Positions 26,046 through 38,690 of a stretch of DNA of 64,000 bases are shown in pieces; the stretch's first letter is position 1, and each line of letters starts with the position of its first letter. The notes under the pieces were generated by a model. It saw nothing but the letters and a program-made list of their open reading frames with translations. It was not told the origin of the DNA and made no database searches. Source of the DNA: Chromobotia macracanthus (lineage: Eukaryota; Chordata; Actinopteri; Cypriniformes; Botiidae); assembly GCA_036877525.1 (NCBI GenBank), contig JAZGTH010000049.1, positions 1,326,001-1,390,000 of the forward strand, read 5' to 3'. The position numbers and the translations under genes are program-made.

Positions 26046-26908
26046 TCAGACATAATACTCTTTGTCTTTGTTTTTCTTGCTCTTTGTGGCCATTTTGGCA
26101 GCACCGGGCTGCTTGTCCTTCACCAGAGCACCATTGCTCTGTGTGGCTGAATTGCTAATGTAGTTTCGACTCTGGTCGACCTGGTAGGATCCTTCGTCAC
26201 GGTTACGATACTTGTACATGGCGTACAGCAGGATGAGGATGCAAAGGGCAGCCGCGGCCACGATGCCCACCACCATACCAGTCGTGCTACTGGACTCCCG
26301 GATCACCTCCACTGCCCCTGGCGGGCCTCTGTCTGGAGATGATGGGTCTGTAGTGGGCACACGGGGGAAATTGGGAGGATACGTTACACCTGGGTGTCGA
26401 TGCCGCCTACCATGCTCAGGATCACCCGACGCCTGGGCAGGCGGCAGCAACACCTGGTCGCGGGTGTTCATTTTACCCGCAGGGATATTGGGGCCAATAT
26501 TAATGGCAGGTTTGAGACGGGGGTGTTCTGGGGGGGCTGTGGGGGTGAAGGGGTGTGGCGGCCGATGTGATCGGGAGAAGTGCCGGTCGCCGTGGGGGTT
26601 TTCGGCTGCGGGAGGAGGGGGAAGCACTGTCCGGTCTGTGACGAGAGGTGAGTTTTTGTAATAATCCTCGTCGTCAGACTCTGTCATCTCGCCCGAACCG
26701 TAGGCTGATACCTCCATATGCTCCTCACAGTCCTCCTGGTCCAGCGGACAAGGGGGGTGACCGGGCAGAGGTAGAGACTCTTTGGTGGTCTCGAGCAAGG
26801 TGAGGAAGGGGTGATAGGTCGGGGGAGGGGGTATAATGGGGTAACGTGTGGCAATTGATGGGGGGTCAAGGGAATCCACAGTTATAATTGGTAACACTAG
26901 TTCACCTC
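26046..26908 (-). CDS. nrxn2: nrxn2 last exon: stalk, transmembrane helix, cytoplasmic tail
   Basis: The neurexin-2 C-terminus is read on the - strand. It opens with [20 protein letters not shown] as in mammalian NRXN2. A Pro/Thr-rich stalk with a Cys pair ([12 protein letters not shown]) and SDDEDYY follows, then the juxtamembrane [20 protein letters not shown]. The helix [20 protein letters not shown] (about residues 561-582 of the beta form without SS4) comes next. The tail has [20 protein letters not shown] (protein 4.1-type binding segment) and ends KDKEYYV, the class II PDZ ligand for CASK/Mint. [12 protein letters not shown] and NIPAGKMN favour NRXN2 over NRXN1/3. The acceptor is TTCTAG|GAGG. 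This presynaptic adhesion receptor acts at the synaptic membrane. Confidence 0.98.
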
Positions 26909-28884
26909 CTAGAATGAGAAACAGAAGGGCAGGAAAGCATCAGTCGAGCTCTGAGTGACTTTCACACAGACACAAGAGAGGAGAATAACAGCACACGCTT
27001 AACAGGTTTAGAACAGCACTATCACCTCAATGAGGTTAGTTATAAGTTAGTTTTGTTAGCATCTATTTAAAAAGATACTAAGCAGCTACAATAATGCAAA
27101 CAGATTACAGCTACCGTATATAAATTACAGAGTTAGGATAAAGTGTCAAGAAACATAGAAACTTACTAAATGTGCTAAACCAACTTTAATAACTATCCAA
27201 AGCATAAACTATGTACATTATCATAATGCCTATAAAAACAATTTTATACCTAAAAACTGAGCTGGCTGCAGTTATGCTAACTGTGTCTCATCTCACTCAC
27301 TGCATGAGTTTAATAAGAGATTAAACCACGGAGTTCAGTCACTTACATCAACAAATTGGCCGCATGATTTTTGCATGAAAAAAAATTACAAAAGAAAGCT
27401 GTGTAAGGTTGTTCTTACATAGTGATCAACAAATTTCAGCCCAAGAATTCATCATTCAGAGAATGTTTCGCTGTGCTTAGAAAATAAATGCTAGTCCCTT
27501 TTCCCCATTGGCATGGTGATTGTTTGCTAATGAAAAACATCCCACTCGAACCCCAGGATGCTGAGGGTAATATAACTCAAAAGTTATATTAATACACACT
27601 GTAAATTATTTATTAGTGTTCAGCTAACGTTATGTGCTAAGATTTCATCTGTATTGTGGATCTGTTAAAAACGGCTGCACTAAACCATTGATTCACTGAA
27701 TAAATGTATGCAGCAGACTATTCTAGAAAATCAGTTTTTAAAAGACAAAGAATAACATTATTCATGTGATGAGGCAAAATAGTGTCACAAACATTTGAAA
27801 CGTTTCAAATGAGAAGAAACCTGTGATGTTTTGTCTGTAATGGAATGCTTAGAGAAACTTTCTCAAACTATGACATCAGCACAGCACTTACCCCATAACC
27901 AATCAGAATTCAGAAGAGACTTCAACACAGAATTATTTTAAGAACATTCACTGAACCCAAATAAATTTTCATTATACCCAAAGAAACTGTGAATGCACCA
28001 GGGAAAAAGTTAATATTAACATTCAGAAAACATTCACAGTGCTGTGATTTATCATCTGAAAAGGAAACAGTTTGTTAATGACATCTTTCACATCTGTGTC
28101 GTGTGTGTGTGGAAAACAGAATCTAGAATTCGTCTGAGAAACTGTCAATCGACAAACACAAAACACACACATTACTCCTGTGACTCATTCTGTTGTGTGT
28201 GTGTACTCATGATAAACCTGATAAATGTGCAGTCTATGATTGGTCAAACTCTGTCCAGTGTTTTTCATCAGCATGTATCATACATACAGTCATGCTCCAT
28301 GTTTACAGGAGACTCTCGACTGATTCAGATAAAGTTTGCATTAGCATGCTAAGCATAGCACCACTTTGAGATGTGCGTACATACCCATGCATGTACACGT
28401 GCTGAACAGTCTCTGAATCTTTAATGTGCCTATGACACTTATAATTCAAGACATGCTCAAACCATGACCGTACAACTATTTCACAGCAATACAGACATGC
28501 TGTAGTTTATATGCTACTCTGAAACCTTTTGTCTTATACTGATGGTTTAAGACAAATGGGCACATTGGAAAGACCAGCAAGAGGCAAATAAACAAAAAAA
28601 ATTCTGGGGAAAGATTTGTCACTTTCACCCTCAGTGAAATCTTAGTTCTTGCTTGTTTACAAGTCTAAATGTTCCTTCAGTCGTGGAGGTCTGAGAAACT
28701 GCCAGAGATAAACTGATAATGTAAGTCAGTCAACATATCACATTTATAACCCAAACATCAACCACTCGCTCTCTCTAGGAATAACAGTATTGCTAGCATT
28801 ATTCTGTCAAATATATATTCAATATATATACAAATATATATTTGAATATTCAGAGCTGCTGACCTGTGTGGGGGTGTGTGTGTA

Positions 28885-29010
28885 CTGGTATTCACTACGT
28901 TATGGGGACCAAATGTCCCCACAAGCTTAGTAACACCAGTAAATATTGACCTTGTGGGAAGATTCTTAGGAAACAAGCTTATAAATCATTCAAAATGATC
29001 CTTCTAGAAA
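28885..29010. repeat. GGGGACATT-family interspersed repeat copy
   Basis: TATGGGGACCAAATGTCCCC, GACCTTGTGGGAAGATT and AAACAAGCTTATAAATCATT recur in the order of the 5.4-5.9 kb copy, beside a short TG repeat. Confidence 0.75.
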
Positions 29011-29048
29011 ATATACAGCATTGTTTTCAAACAATTTTTTTTAAAATA

Positions 29049-29260
29049 CTGTTTTCTAATCTTTATTTTTCGCAAATCATTGTTTATGAATGCACTGACA
29101 AAGTTTTTGTTTACACTTTCACAGTTTTTGGTTTCAGTCTGCAATTTTATGTTCGCCATTCTGGCACAAACCTCCCGTGGGCGGGGCTTAATTGTCCTTC
29201 ACTCTCATTGTGTAGTGAGATTGTGATAGACAGCTTTCTGTCCCAGAACTAACTTTCAGT
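29049..29260. repeat. left arm of an inverted repeat pair (partner 30421-30600)
   Basis: CTGTTTTCTAATCTTTA, TACACTTTCACAGTTTT and TTCTGGCACAAACC recur in the reverse complement of 30421-30600, followed in both by GGGCGGGGCTTAA or GGGCAGGGCTTAA. The arms lie about 1.2 kb apart. They may be ends of one decayed DNA transposon, or two independent copies of one family. Confidence 0.65.
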
Positions 29261-30420
29261 GGAGTGGATTGCAGAGAGGGATCTGGATGCAGTTATTAGT
29301 ATAGTTGTAGTGTTTGTTCTGTGTAGTGAATGTAAAGTACTTATTTAATTAGCATTTCAGTAAGTAATTAATATTTGAGGTGTAGGTAGTCTCAAACAAC
29401 TAATTCCTTCAAGACGAACTCTCAGGAGCATTACGGAACATCTTCGTCATCATCCTCCTCAGCTGTACTCCTGTCACCCTCAGTTAAGTTAATGTAATTC
29501 AGATAATCAATAAACTTGAATTTTATTCCTGTACAGCAGCAGTGCTGACTTTACTAACTCGTTAATTTTGCCTTTTATTGTATGGAGAACCAAAAAGGTA
29601 TAATCAGTTTCTTAACCGGGAACAACACCTGACGTCCAATACACAAGAAGACGAGTTACAATTAAGATAAAAAAGAGATCATTTTAGGAAATACCAAGTC
29701 AATATGTAATGAATAGGCCAAATAAAGACATAACTGCTGCATACTGTACAGAGAGAAGGATTACGATGATGACGCTCTGTGACACTCCTGTGATATATAA
29801 AGGTTAAACTCTTCATGCCCACAATACAATGGTACAGAGATTTCAAAGTACAATTGGTGAGGTCCTTTTAAAGAATTTAGTGTAAGATGCCCTTACCATA
29901 AGCTGTCTTTGTTTTAAAACTCAATGTGAGCATATGTTGTCCCTAGTCTTCACTTCCAGTCCGAATGACTTACATTATGCAAATACTGGCACAGCAAAAC
30001 AAATTTACAAGGTGACACTTACAACTGGGGTCTTTAGAAATAATTTTTATTAATTTTGTCTGCATTTTGCAAATAACCTTGCCCTTGTATGAACACATTT
30101 AAAAATGGATGTATACATAAAACGGTAATAAAGATAACACAAAAATGTTTTATTCTATTTTTGCTCAATAAAAGCACTTTTGAAAGCAAAGTTTCTCTGT
30201 TACTGTCATATTACCATAATAAATCATGTTATTACACTAATAAACACACCCTTTTTTTGGCAAGGCAGTTATGACTGTGTACTTCGAAAACCACATTAAG
30301 CAAGATCCAAACAGAGAAAAAAATCATATGAGCAGATTTGTACTATTTACTTTACGTTGATTTGCTGAGCGAGGGCATGAACCAAGTGCTTGACAATTGT
30401 CTGCACTGCTAACGCAACTA

Positions 30421-30600
30421 AATAACTTCGATGGTTTCTCCAGATCGCTCTCCACTTAAGTCTAGTTCCAGGTCAGAGAGAGTAGTGCAGTTAAGCCCTG
30501 CCCCCATAAGGGTTTGTGCCAGAACATCGAACATAAATCTGCGAATTCAAATTAAAACTGTGAAAGTGTAAAGATTAGAAAACAGTTTGTGGTTTGTGTG
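30421..30600. repeat. right arm of an inverted repeat pair (partner 29049-29260)
   Basis: The reverse complement gives CTGTTTTCTAATCTTTACAC, TTCACAGTTTT, TTATGTTCGATGTTCTGGCA and GGGCAGGGCTTAA, matching the left arm in order. A TG-rich microsatellite region follows directly at 30590-30715. Confidence 0.65.
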
Positions 30601-31349
30601 TGAGCATGTGTATGTGAGAGAGTGTGTGTGGGTGTGTCTGTGTGAGAGAAAGTTTGTGTGTGAGCGTGTGTGTGTGAGTCTGTGTGTAAGTGTGTGTATG
30701 TTTGTGTGGGTTTGAATATGTCGTTTACGAGGACACAAATGTGTATAATGGCATGTGTATAACAATGTAAACAGGATTTATGGTGGACACTTTATGTGTC
30801 CTCAAAAACTAAATTGCATAAAAAACAGGTATTATTACTTAATGGTAAATCTTTGTTAATTAAAAAATTACCAAAAGGTAAGCCAACTTGTGTGTGTGAG
30901 AGTGAATTTGTGTGTGAGCGTTTGTTTGGTCAGACTGGCATTATAGTAGTTCAGCTTACTATAAATGTGAGAATAATCAGGTATGTGTATCATTAGGAGT
31001 GAGTGAAGACAGCAGAGATGAATGAACCCACTGAGATGATCTAAGCAGAAACACACTCCCATCACCTTCATCTGCCTGCTTCTCTTCCTAGCCTGTTCTC
31101 ATCTCTGTCTCCCACAGTACCACACAACATTTTTCTAACCAGAGAAAGGTTATACTATAACTTAATCTCATCTAATTTTATATTTCCCTAGCATGAAAAT
31201 TAGCTAGTTTTAAACTATATCTCTATTCCTTAGTAAACCTGCAACCCTGTTAACCATTCTGGCATCATTTGGCCAATCACAGCTACACACTGCAAATGAC
31301 ACTGAATGTGTGTGTGTTTACAGATACAGAGACAGTCAGATTGACTCAC

Positions 31350-31428
31350 CATTTCCAGGCTCACACTCATCAAGATCTTCATCATCACTGGGACATTCTG
31401 CTGATGCCACCAACAGATCGTCAGTATT
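31350..31428 (-). CDS. nrxn2: nrxn2 exon: juxtamembrane cysteine-loop
   Basis: This 79-nt exon on the - strand lies between CTGTCTGTAG and G|GTGAGTC and reads [20 protein letters not shown] then ECEPGN plus one base. It is nearly identical to NRXN2 ([21 protein letters not shown]). The two cysteines form the acidic cysteine loop of the stalk, to which partners such as CA10 and TAFA proteins attach in mammals (family knowledge). It is phase 0 in and phase 1 out, so skipping would shift the frame of the last exon. It is too short to be found from ORFs alone. Confidence 0.97.
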
Positions 31429-32711
31429 CTACAGACAGAAAACATATATCACTGTAAGAATCTGTAAAATATTTTGTTTCTCAGCTAAAATATCTTCCTG
31501 GGGATAAATGTAATCAAGAAGCAAAACTGGAGATAATAAGTAAATATAAGTATAAACGTTTACTTTTCTTACAAATTTAAACCTTTACTTAATTTGTTGG
31601 CTTTACTGTTTAAAACAAGAAAAAATGCAGTAAGGTAAAAAAATAATCAACGCTAAAATCATTTAAAACTTTGAAAAAGCAGAAAAACACTACAGACCAG
31701 ACCTTTAATCTACAGATTAGACATTTAAATTACAAATCAGACCTTTAAACAACAGACCAGGCCATTAAAACTGCAGACCAGACCTGTAAACTACAGATGA
31801 CTATTTATGCACTAGTTATGAAAATAATTGAATGTACAATGAACTAACCTGAATAAACAATTGAATTTGCATTAACCTTAACAAAGATTAATGTAAAAAC
31901 ATGTTACTCATTGTAAGTTCATGTTAACTAATGCCTTTCATGTTAACTTGTGTCGACTGAGACTTTGTAAAGATTGTAAAGATAATATATTTGCCACATG
32001 GGATGTAAGCTTTGTCTTACAAACTTACAAACTACACTGACATAAACCTGATCCCAAAAATCCAAAATCCAACCCAGCAGCCCAAATGTTGATCAGTACT
32101 GTAGGATTACCACAGTAAAACAACAGTTTTAAACACAGATTTGTTTGGAGGAATGTATACACTGGTTTGCTGTATCTGTTTCATCTCAGGGGAAATCTGG
32201 CTCTCATGTCCAGTGTCAGCTTTCCAAAACAATGTATTTTATTTGTTGAAATGTTTGGAGTAAAATTTCTACTGCATTCTACTGCAAACTGCTGTGATAA
32301 AAACGTATCCACCCTGCTCATGTCATGACTAGATAAACAAGCATACATTTAGGCATTTATCCAAAGTGACCACAGCAATCCAGTAAACCTGGTTACCTTC
32401 ACTTGACATTCCAAAGAGGGATGTGATATAAAACTGTTCTTCCATAAATGCGCAGCTCCCATCTGATTGTCCAGCTGACAATCTGTGCTACCTCATCACA
32501 TATTGCTATCCACCATAAATTGCCAAACCTAATCCTGTGCCCAGCCCTAACCACACCCCCAATCAAAGCACAAGGCGAGGGTAGAGCACGGGCTTTACAC
32601 AATGTCCAGAAGTGGCTTGAAAGTCCCAGTTTACAAGACTGATACAATAAAAAGTTCTAAGAAAGAATGAATCACCTCATATTTAGTCAGGATATCTGGA
32701 CACACGCTCAC
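31429..32711 (-). other. nrxn2: nrxn2 intron between LNS6 and cysteine-loop exons
   Basis: About 1.3 kb with no exon recognised. Besides the 24-bp tandem repeat, 32440-32620 (CCAAACCTAATCCTGTGCCC, ACCACACCCCCAATCAAAGC) looks like part of a fish dispersed repeat. Confidence 0.7.
31693..31800. repeat. short tandem repeat, about 24 bp unit, 4-5 copies
   Basis: CAGACCTTTAAACTACAGA-like units recur: CAGACCTTTAATCTACAG, CAGACCTTTAAACAACAG, CAGACCTGTAAACTACAG. Degenerate and intronic. Confidence 0.8.
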
Positions 32712-33034
32712 CTGTGTAACACTGTCTCTCATGGTGGGGGAGCGTTGTTTGCGTGTGGTTGTGGTTGCCATGGTAGTGGTGGTCTCCATGATGGTAGTGG
32801 ACATGTCAGCGAGTGGCGTGGTGGACGTGGTGTCAGTGGTCAGTACAGATGGCATGTCGCCCACCAGACGCAGGTTTCCCTGCACCTGTATGTTGGGGTC
32901 GCCCTCTGCTGCCAGTTTCAGCACCTGCAGGCCATTGTAGTACAGACCCGAGATCTGACCCTGGAAATGACGGCCCTTCTCTCCACCGCCCACCTTAATG
33001 AACGCCTGACTGTTAAATATGGTCAGCTGGCGAC
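32712..33034 (-). CDS. nrxn2: nrxn2 exon: end of LNS6 domain and start of stalk
   Basis: On the - strand, after CTCTTCAG, the first two bases complete Gly. [40 protein letters not shown] and [19 protein letters not shown] form the last beta strands of the sixth laminin-G/LNS domain, which binds neuroligin, LRRTM and cerebellin complexes. The Thr-rich start of the O-glycosylated stalk follows ([38 protein letters not shown]). [20 protein letters not shown] is NRXN2-like. The exon is 323 nt and phase 0 out. The acceptor is the downstream side of the SS4 choice. Confidence 0.98.
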
Positions 33035-35397
33035 CTGAAGAGAGAAGGAGCATGGGGGGAGGGGTCAGGCTCTGGATCTTAGTTTTCTGAAGGAATCAGA
33101 GTAGCAAAAACCTCTGGCCGATAAAACAAAAGCAAAGCGCCATGTTGGCTCCAAAATGACTGTCGGTCATTTGACAGAATTTTCCCCAACTAATGAACTT
33201 AATTAATATACAACATAAGTATATCATTTAATTTTGTATTGTTCTGTCACTGTCACACAGACAGGCTTAAACTGTTCAGTGTAACAGGACCAGTGAGGTT
33301 TGATTTGCTGTCCTCAGTTTGTGGGAGTACAGACACACACAGGATATTAATGCAGTACCAACACACACATTTATCATTGTGGCTCCATCTGCACCTCTCT
33401 GAATGTTTGTGGCTTTCTTTTCTTGACCAATAAAACCATTTTCACCTGCTGAACATCAATGGGAGTATATGGAATGTGTTTGTAAGAGTGTGAATGTGTG
33501 TGAATGTTTTGTGTGTGAGGTCATCTACAGTTGAGTGGGTGTTTGAACAAGCAGACTGTGTTCTTAAAAAGCAGGCATGAAGGTTTTGAAACTTTTGTGG
33601 ATTAATTGTTAAGTGATCCTGTGAGTAAATTTTTCTCTGGTGATGGGGAAAGAAGACATCTCTCCTGTTTTCTGATGTGTGTGTTAGTACTGTCTCCGGT
33701 CAGAAGATCACCGGTGTTTTTATGACATGATGCTGTTATTTTATTGTGTTTGCAGTAAAATGTCAGATTTCTGAAATGAATGTGCTCTCGAATAGAAAGA
33801 CATGTTTCTCTCTTTTGAGTCATTTAAATATGAAAAAGTGTTGTGATTTAGAAGCAGCAACACATGTTTCTTTTGTAAATTAAATGTTTTTCTTTCTCAC
33901 ATTCACACTGTGGCCCAAATCAGCAGCACAAAAGAAATCAATGGACTGAAGGTATTTGTAATCTCTGTTTCTCAGTCTTGTGAAATTAACTTTCAGCTTT
34001 TGAAATCAAGTTTTTTTTTGTTGTATTAAATGTGATGAAGTCACAGTCTGGTTTTCTGACAGCAAGAGACAGACTCTTTCTGGTTTGTGATGGAGCCTGT
34101 AATTCACATGCTGTTTGGACTCTATACTTACAGTTTAAACATTCAGAAAGCATTTTACTGCAGACCGAACTGAGACAGCGTTTACAGAAGACTGTGTATT
34201 TATTTGGAATAATACACACTAATACATTTTGCACAATATGGCTAAAAAGGTCAAAAGGGTTCATTTAGTTATGTTGATTTTAAATAATAAAACGTGCTCA
34301 CAAACAGTAAACAGTCCAAACTGCATGTAAACACATCATTTTAACACAGCATAAACATAAATACATCATACATATAAGAACATTTTGCTTTGCCCATTTA
34401 TTTTCAAACATATGCAGAAGTGTAGCAATAAATGTTAAAGGGACAATATTCTCCCTGTAAATGTTCAGAGACACCAGAGACAAAACGTTCTTTGGGTGAT
34501 TAAGAAAAATGTTTAACTCTTGGAGTTTCTCAGGGCAGAGAGGAGAACCAGCTGCTTTCATGATGGTGTTAGAGAATTACATGTGTTAGTTGGTCTGTTT
34601 AGATAATTCAACATCTGATTTGTTTTCATTCTCATTATTATGTGTGTTTAGAAACAGTTTTATGATTAAAGGTTTCCAACTTCCAACAGACGTGTGGCCC
34701 TCAGGGTTTAGAGAAACACTGTTACATTTTTACATCAGTCAGCTGTTAAAACGTAGTTAATCCTTTACGATACCAGATCAGAGCAGAATGAATGAAAATA
34801 ATTGTATAAAAACAGAAATTAAGGACTCAACAGAAGTCTGGGCTCAAAGGGTTAAAGCAAGAAACAAGACTATTAGATAACTATGACATCATATTACAGA
34901 TGGAATGTTGTCTGAAATAGAGTCCCTTTAACTTTTAAAGATCCTCAGGTTTAGATTATCACCAGGCCGAGAAATCTGACAGGAGTAAACAGTGTTGTTG
35001 GAAGGTTAAGGGAAGGTTATGTGGGGGTTATTGGTAAGGTTAATACTCTGAAGAAGTGCAGGTCCCACCTCACATTTTAATGACAAATTCTGACAGAGAT
35101 GAAGATTACAGCCTCTTCTTCTGTTAGGTTTTTTAAATCTGATTCTCAAATTTATTCTTTTAGTATAATTATTTAGCAATAATGAGAACAATGACTTTAA
35201 ATCTGATGAAACTCACACTAAATAGTGACAATTTTCATCATATTTTTATACATACGCTTTACAAGCAAAGGTCAAATTTCTGTGCTGTTCTGTTTGCGCT
35301 GTGTTCACTGTGTTTGTGGGCATACACTTCTTCCAGAGATGTGTTTAGCGTGATTAGACAGTTCCTTCATTAGTGCGGTTTGGTGATGTTTAATTAC
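33035..35397 (-). other. nrxn2: nrxn2 intron downstream of SS4
   Basis: About 2.4 kb with no exon or large repeat recognised. The first 300 bases after SS4 (- strand) are AT-rich with repeated TTAAA/TAAAA/AATAAA words, candidate STAR-protein sites. The part near 33690-34560 has several short open stretches without homology. Confidence 0.6.
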
Positions 35398-35487
35398 CTT
35401 TGTCTAGTAGCCACTCGTCAACTACCCGACCGAGACGGTACGGGATTCTTTGTCTAGCAATAGCCAGTCGCTCATTATCAAAGTTTC
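35398..35487 (-). CDS. nrxn2: nrxn2 alternatively spliced SS4 exon
   Basis: A 90-nt cassette on the - strand lies between TCTTCAAAG and G|GTAATTAAAC. It encodes [29 protein letters not shown] and Gly, the conserved 30-residue splice-site-4 insert. It is phase 1 on both sides, so inclusion or skipping preserves the frame. Inclusion in family members weakens neuroligin-1 binding to beta forms and prevents LRRTM binding, while favouring cerebellin-GluD. The donor GTAATTAAAC is weak and U/A-rich, and several TAAA words follow downstream (positions 35392 to about 35130). This fits regulation by SAM68/SLM-type STAR proteins, as known in mammals; the regulation here is inferred. Confidence 0.97.
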
Positions 35488-35979
35488 CTTTGAAGAACAA
35501 ACAAATTCAACAGGTTACAATCTGGAAGGTCAAAGGTTAAAGGTCATAGGTTAGTGAGATCGGTGACATGTCATCGTTTAGCAGGTTATGAACTTTAAAA
35601 GCAGATTTAGGTGGTGAAATTAACACCCAGTTTTTGAGGTTAGAAAGTTAACCAAGGTCTAGTTACCATGTGTTTTTAAACATGAGGTTTTATGTGTTAA
35701 GCATATTTATGAGTCATTTTAGGTTGAATAGTTAATTCTGACTAATTACAGATCATGTAAGCAAACATTTCAAAACAAAAGCAAACACAAATTGTATCAT
35801 TCTTATAATAAATGTATCAAGAATTTTCCCACATCAACATACTGAGTAATCAAATACACCAGGAGAAAGACATTTTATGTACAAAAACATGGAGTTTAAT
35901 ATTTTAATATACCACACCAAACCTCTTTAATGTATACCAGCAGAACGGTTTAGTTAAAGACAAAACAAAAACATAGTTG

Positions 35980-36006
35980 CACACACACACACACACACAC
36001 ACACAC
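35980..36006. repeat. (CA)n microsatellite, (TG)n in the nrxn2 sense
   Basis: About 13 CA units lie 490 bases upstream of the SS4 acceptor in the nrxn2 direction, where they read GU in the transcript. A partial SINE tail follows on the + strand (TTATATTTATGCATTTGG and GACGCTTTTACAG). Confidence 0.9.
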
Positions 36007-37485
36007 TTATATTTATGCATTTGGCTGACGCTTTTACAGTACTTATCATCCAAAGAGCTAAGGATTAATTTTTACTTCTGCTAGAAGATTCATGACATAG
36101 CTGTTACTATATTGTGTATTTTAACTGGAACACTGTATTAATAAATCAATATCAATTTAAATCTGTAATTGTGGTGTTACACAGTGACTGTCCTGAGATC
36201 TATACAGCACACACTCTCATATCTTCAGGAGACCTCTGTCAGAATGCTCCATTCATCAGGTCAAATCAAACCTGAACATCTAGTTAACACAATCTTATTT
36301 TACTCTAATGAAGTCACTCGAAACACAGCTTTTAATTGCTCCTGAGTAAAGCCATTGGTCTGGAAGTCATTAATGTGCTATCACAGACCAGTTCTGTCCT
36401 GATTTTACTTCAGAAACAAGATTTTACATTGGGCATCATGTCAGGGTTGCCCGGCCTGCATAAAATAAGCATCCCAAAAGTCTTAAAAATGAGCCCAAAA
36501 CTAGACCAATGACCATATCCCAAAAGCAAAAATGTGTCCCTCCTATACATAAAATACATTTTACAGTCACTGTTATGCATTACACACAATTTGATCTTAG
36601 TAATCACGGTATAGTAGTACATAGTAGTTATAGTAGTAGTAGTAGTCAATATTTCAATAACCCCCTCCGGCAACAGTTTTAAGGTAAAGTGTTTCTAAAG
36701 CACTGAGAGATTGTGAGGTGAAACAGCCTCTCACATACACAAAACAGCTGCTCTGATTTCACACAATTCTTATCTTGAAATGTGACATCCTGATGCGGAG
36801 CATACCAAGCTGCTCGACTTTACATGTAGCAGCTCATCTTTGTGTTCCAGGACACATTTTTGAGTGTGTTACACTGTCAGCCACATTCACACTAACCAAC
36901 TAAATATGAGTGTTTCTGCTCCAAACCCTTGCGCCTTTAGGACAGAGTAATTTTAACACTCAAATTCAACTGTAAGAAAATGAAGGGCTGAAGGACACGT
37001 TTGTCTGCTCTGCGTGTCACTAGAACTACATTACCCATTATGCTCTCACACTAACCCTAACCCACATTAATGTTTGGAAGTCTAATGTCCCCCATTTCTT
37101 CCAAAATAAGAGTTTTCAGTTCTTCCTCTCAGTACATAAATAATTAAATAGAATAATAATGCATGTTACTCAGATACCGTGGTGTCAATTTAACATTAAA
37201 TATATGTAATACAATACATTAATATGTAATCACAACACTGACTGTCTACAGTATATAAGAGTCACCTTCTAAGGCAACATCTTAAATGAAATGGAACCCA
37301 GATTTGGTACACTCTACACACATAGAGTGTACCAAATACACACTAACCCTACACACATAGGCAGCAACTCTGTATGGCAGACAGATAGTGCTCTTCACAG
37401 GAAGTACACAAGAGACGGGTTTCGATACAAGACAGACTCTTAACAGTGTTCTTAGCCCTCTCTGAAAGACAAACTGATTGACAGA

Positions 37486-37492
<7 letters not shown>

Positions 37493-37535
<43 letters not shown>

Positions 37536-37550
37536 GAAGAAGAGAGAGAG
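37493..37550. repeat. (GA)n microsatellite
   Basis: A run of AG units (37493-37521) is followed by imperfect GAGAGACAGA repeats. On the nrxn2 strand this reads as a CT-rich tract inside the intron before SS4. Confidence 0.95.
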
Positions 37551-38559
37551 ACAGAGCTGATAAACTATTAATATAAATAGAACATATAATAATACATACT
37601 TTTAAATTATTATTATTATTAAACTTCATAGTTAAAATGGCAGCCTGAAGAAAGTTTGTCTTTTATATTTTAGCCTGTTTATTTTTTATAATGAAGCCCT
37701 TATATTCATTTCTAATTTCTATTGTTAAATCTAAATCTGGTTTGTTAAATGCTGTCTGACTGCATTGTAAGTCACTTTTTAATAAAAGAGTTTGCCAAAT
37801 GCATAATTTAATGTATATAACTGTGTATGTACATGTGCTTGTGCAATATGTGTGTATGTGAGTGTGTGGGTTCTTGTGACTTTTCCTAAACGACATGAAA
37901 TGACATGAGCAGACTGGGCTTCTGGACATGTTGCTATGACAAGAGATAAACACTCCAGATTGTGTCAATCTGTTTACAACCTAAACATTTCAATTCAGCT
38001 AATTGAATAGTACTCATTTAAGGAAGACAGGCTAATTTTTGATGTTAACCTGCTATTCCTCTCTCAGCCAACGGAGGGACTCTTAAAGAGTAAGTCTCTT
38101 CCTTCATAAAATGCTTCCACCCACAATTCCACAGCAGACTTCTCTGCTAAGTGGGTCACTGGATATTTTTATTTCTCCAGTCATATCTCCTGCAGTCCTC
38201 ATGTCATGTTTCATTAAGGAAAAGACAAAATCTGCTTTATTAGCCTACAGCACACACATTTGGGAGACATACGCACGCATACACATACACATGCACGCAT
38301 GTTCACAAATATCACAAGTTTCAAAACACACAAACAGGTTTGGTGTTACGTGTCAAGTTAGTGTTATTTAAAAGAATCATGAAGAACGTTGACAGATACA
38401 GGCTGTTTGTTGGAGAGCGCTCAGGACATTTTTAATGTTGGTTTTGTTCACTCTCGGTTTATGTTTTACACACTTTTATTTACACACATACTGCATTATA
38501 TCTGTATGTCATCACTGTGGTTCACTGTGGTTCTTGTGTAAATTGTGTTTGCGTGTGTG

Positions 38560-38690
38560 TTGTTTGGGGATGTCCTTGTTTGTAAAAACGCTTTAAAAAT
38601 ATAGTAAATAAAGTTTTCCAAAATTGTAAAAATGCGTTAGTTTTCTGTTAGGGTAGGAGTGTGGGTTAGGTTATAGTGTTTATAACTAGT
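38560..38690. repeat. GGGGATGTCC-family interspersed repeat copy beside (GT)n
   Basis: TTTGGGGATGTCCTTGTTTG, TAGTAAATAAAGTTTTC and TTTATAACTAGTGTG match the start of the 5.39 kb copy (TTTTGGGGACATCC, TTTATAACTAGCAGTG). It ends directly at the (GT)n beside the nrxn2 donor, so insertion of this family likely brought the microsatellite to the splice site. Confidence 0.75.

Larger units (their letters stand above)
26909..31349 (-). other. nrxn2: nrxn2 intron before the last exon
   Basis: No exon was found. It contains mostly AT-rich sequence, a GGGGACATT-family copy (28885-29010) beside a TG repeat, and a related inverted pair of sequences at about 29049-29260 and 30421-30600. A TG-rich low-complexity block lies at 30590-30715, with a second GT-rich patch near 30888-30930. 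Confidence 0.8.

Noticed and set aside
26212..26661. 149-codon + strand ORF opposite the nrxn2 last exon
   Set aside because: A shadow of the real - strand coding exon; composition follows from its Pro-rich codons.
32667..33038. 123-codon + strand ORF
   Set aside because: Antisense shadow of the nrxn2 LNS6/stalk exon.
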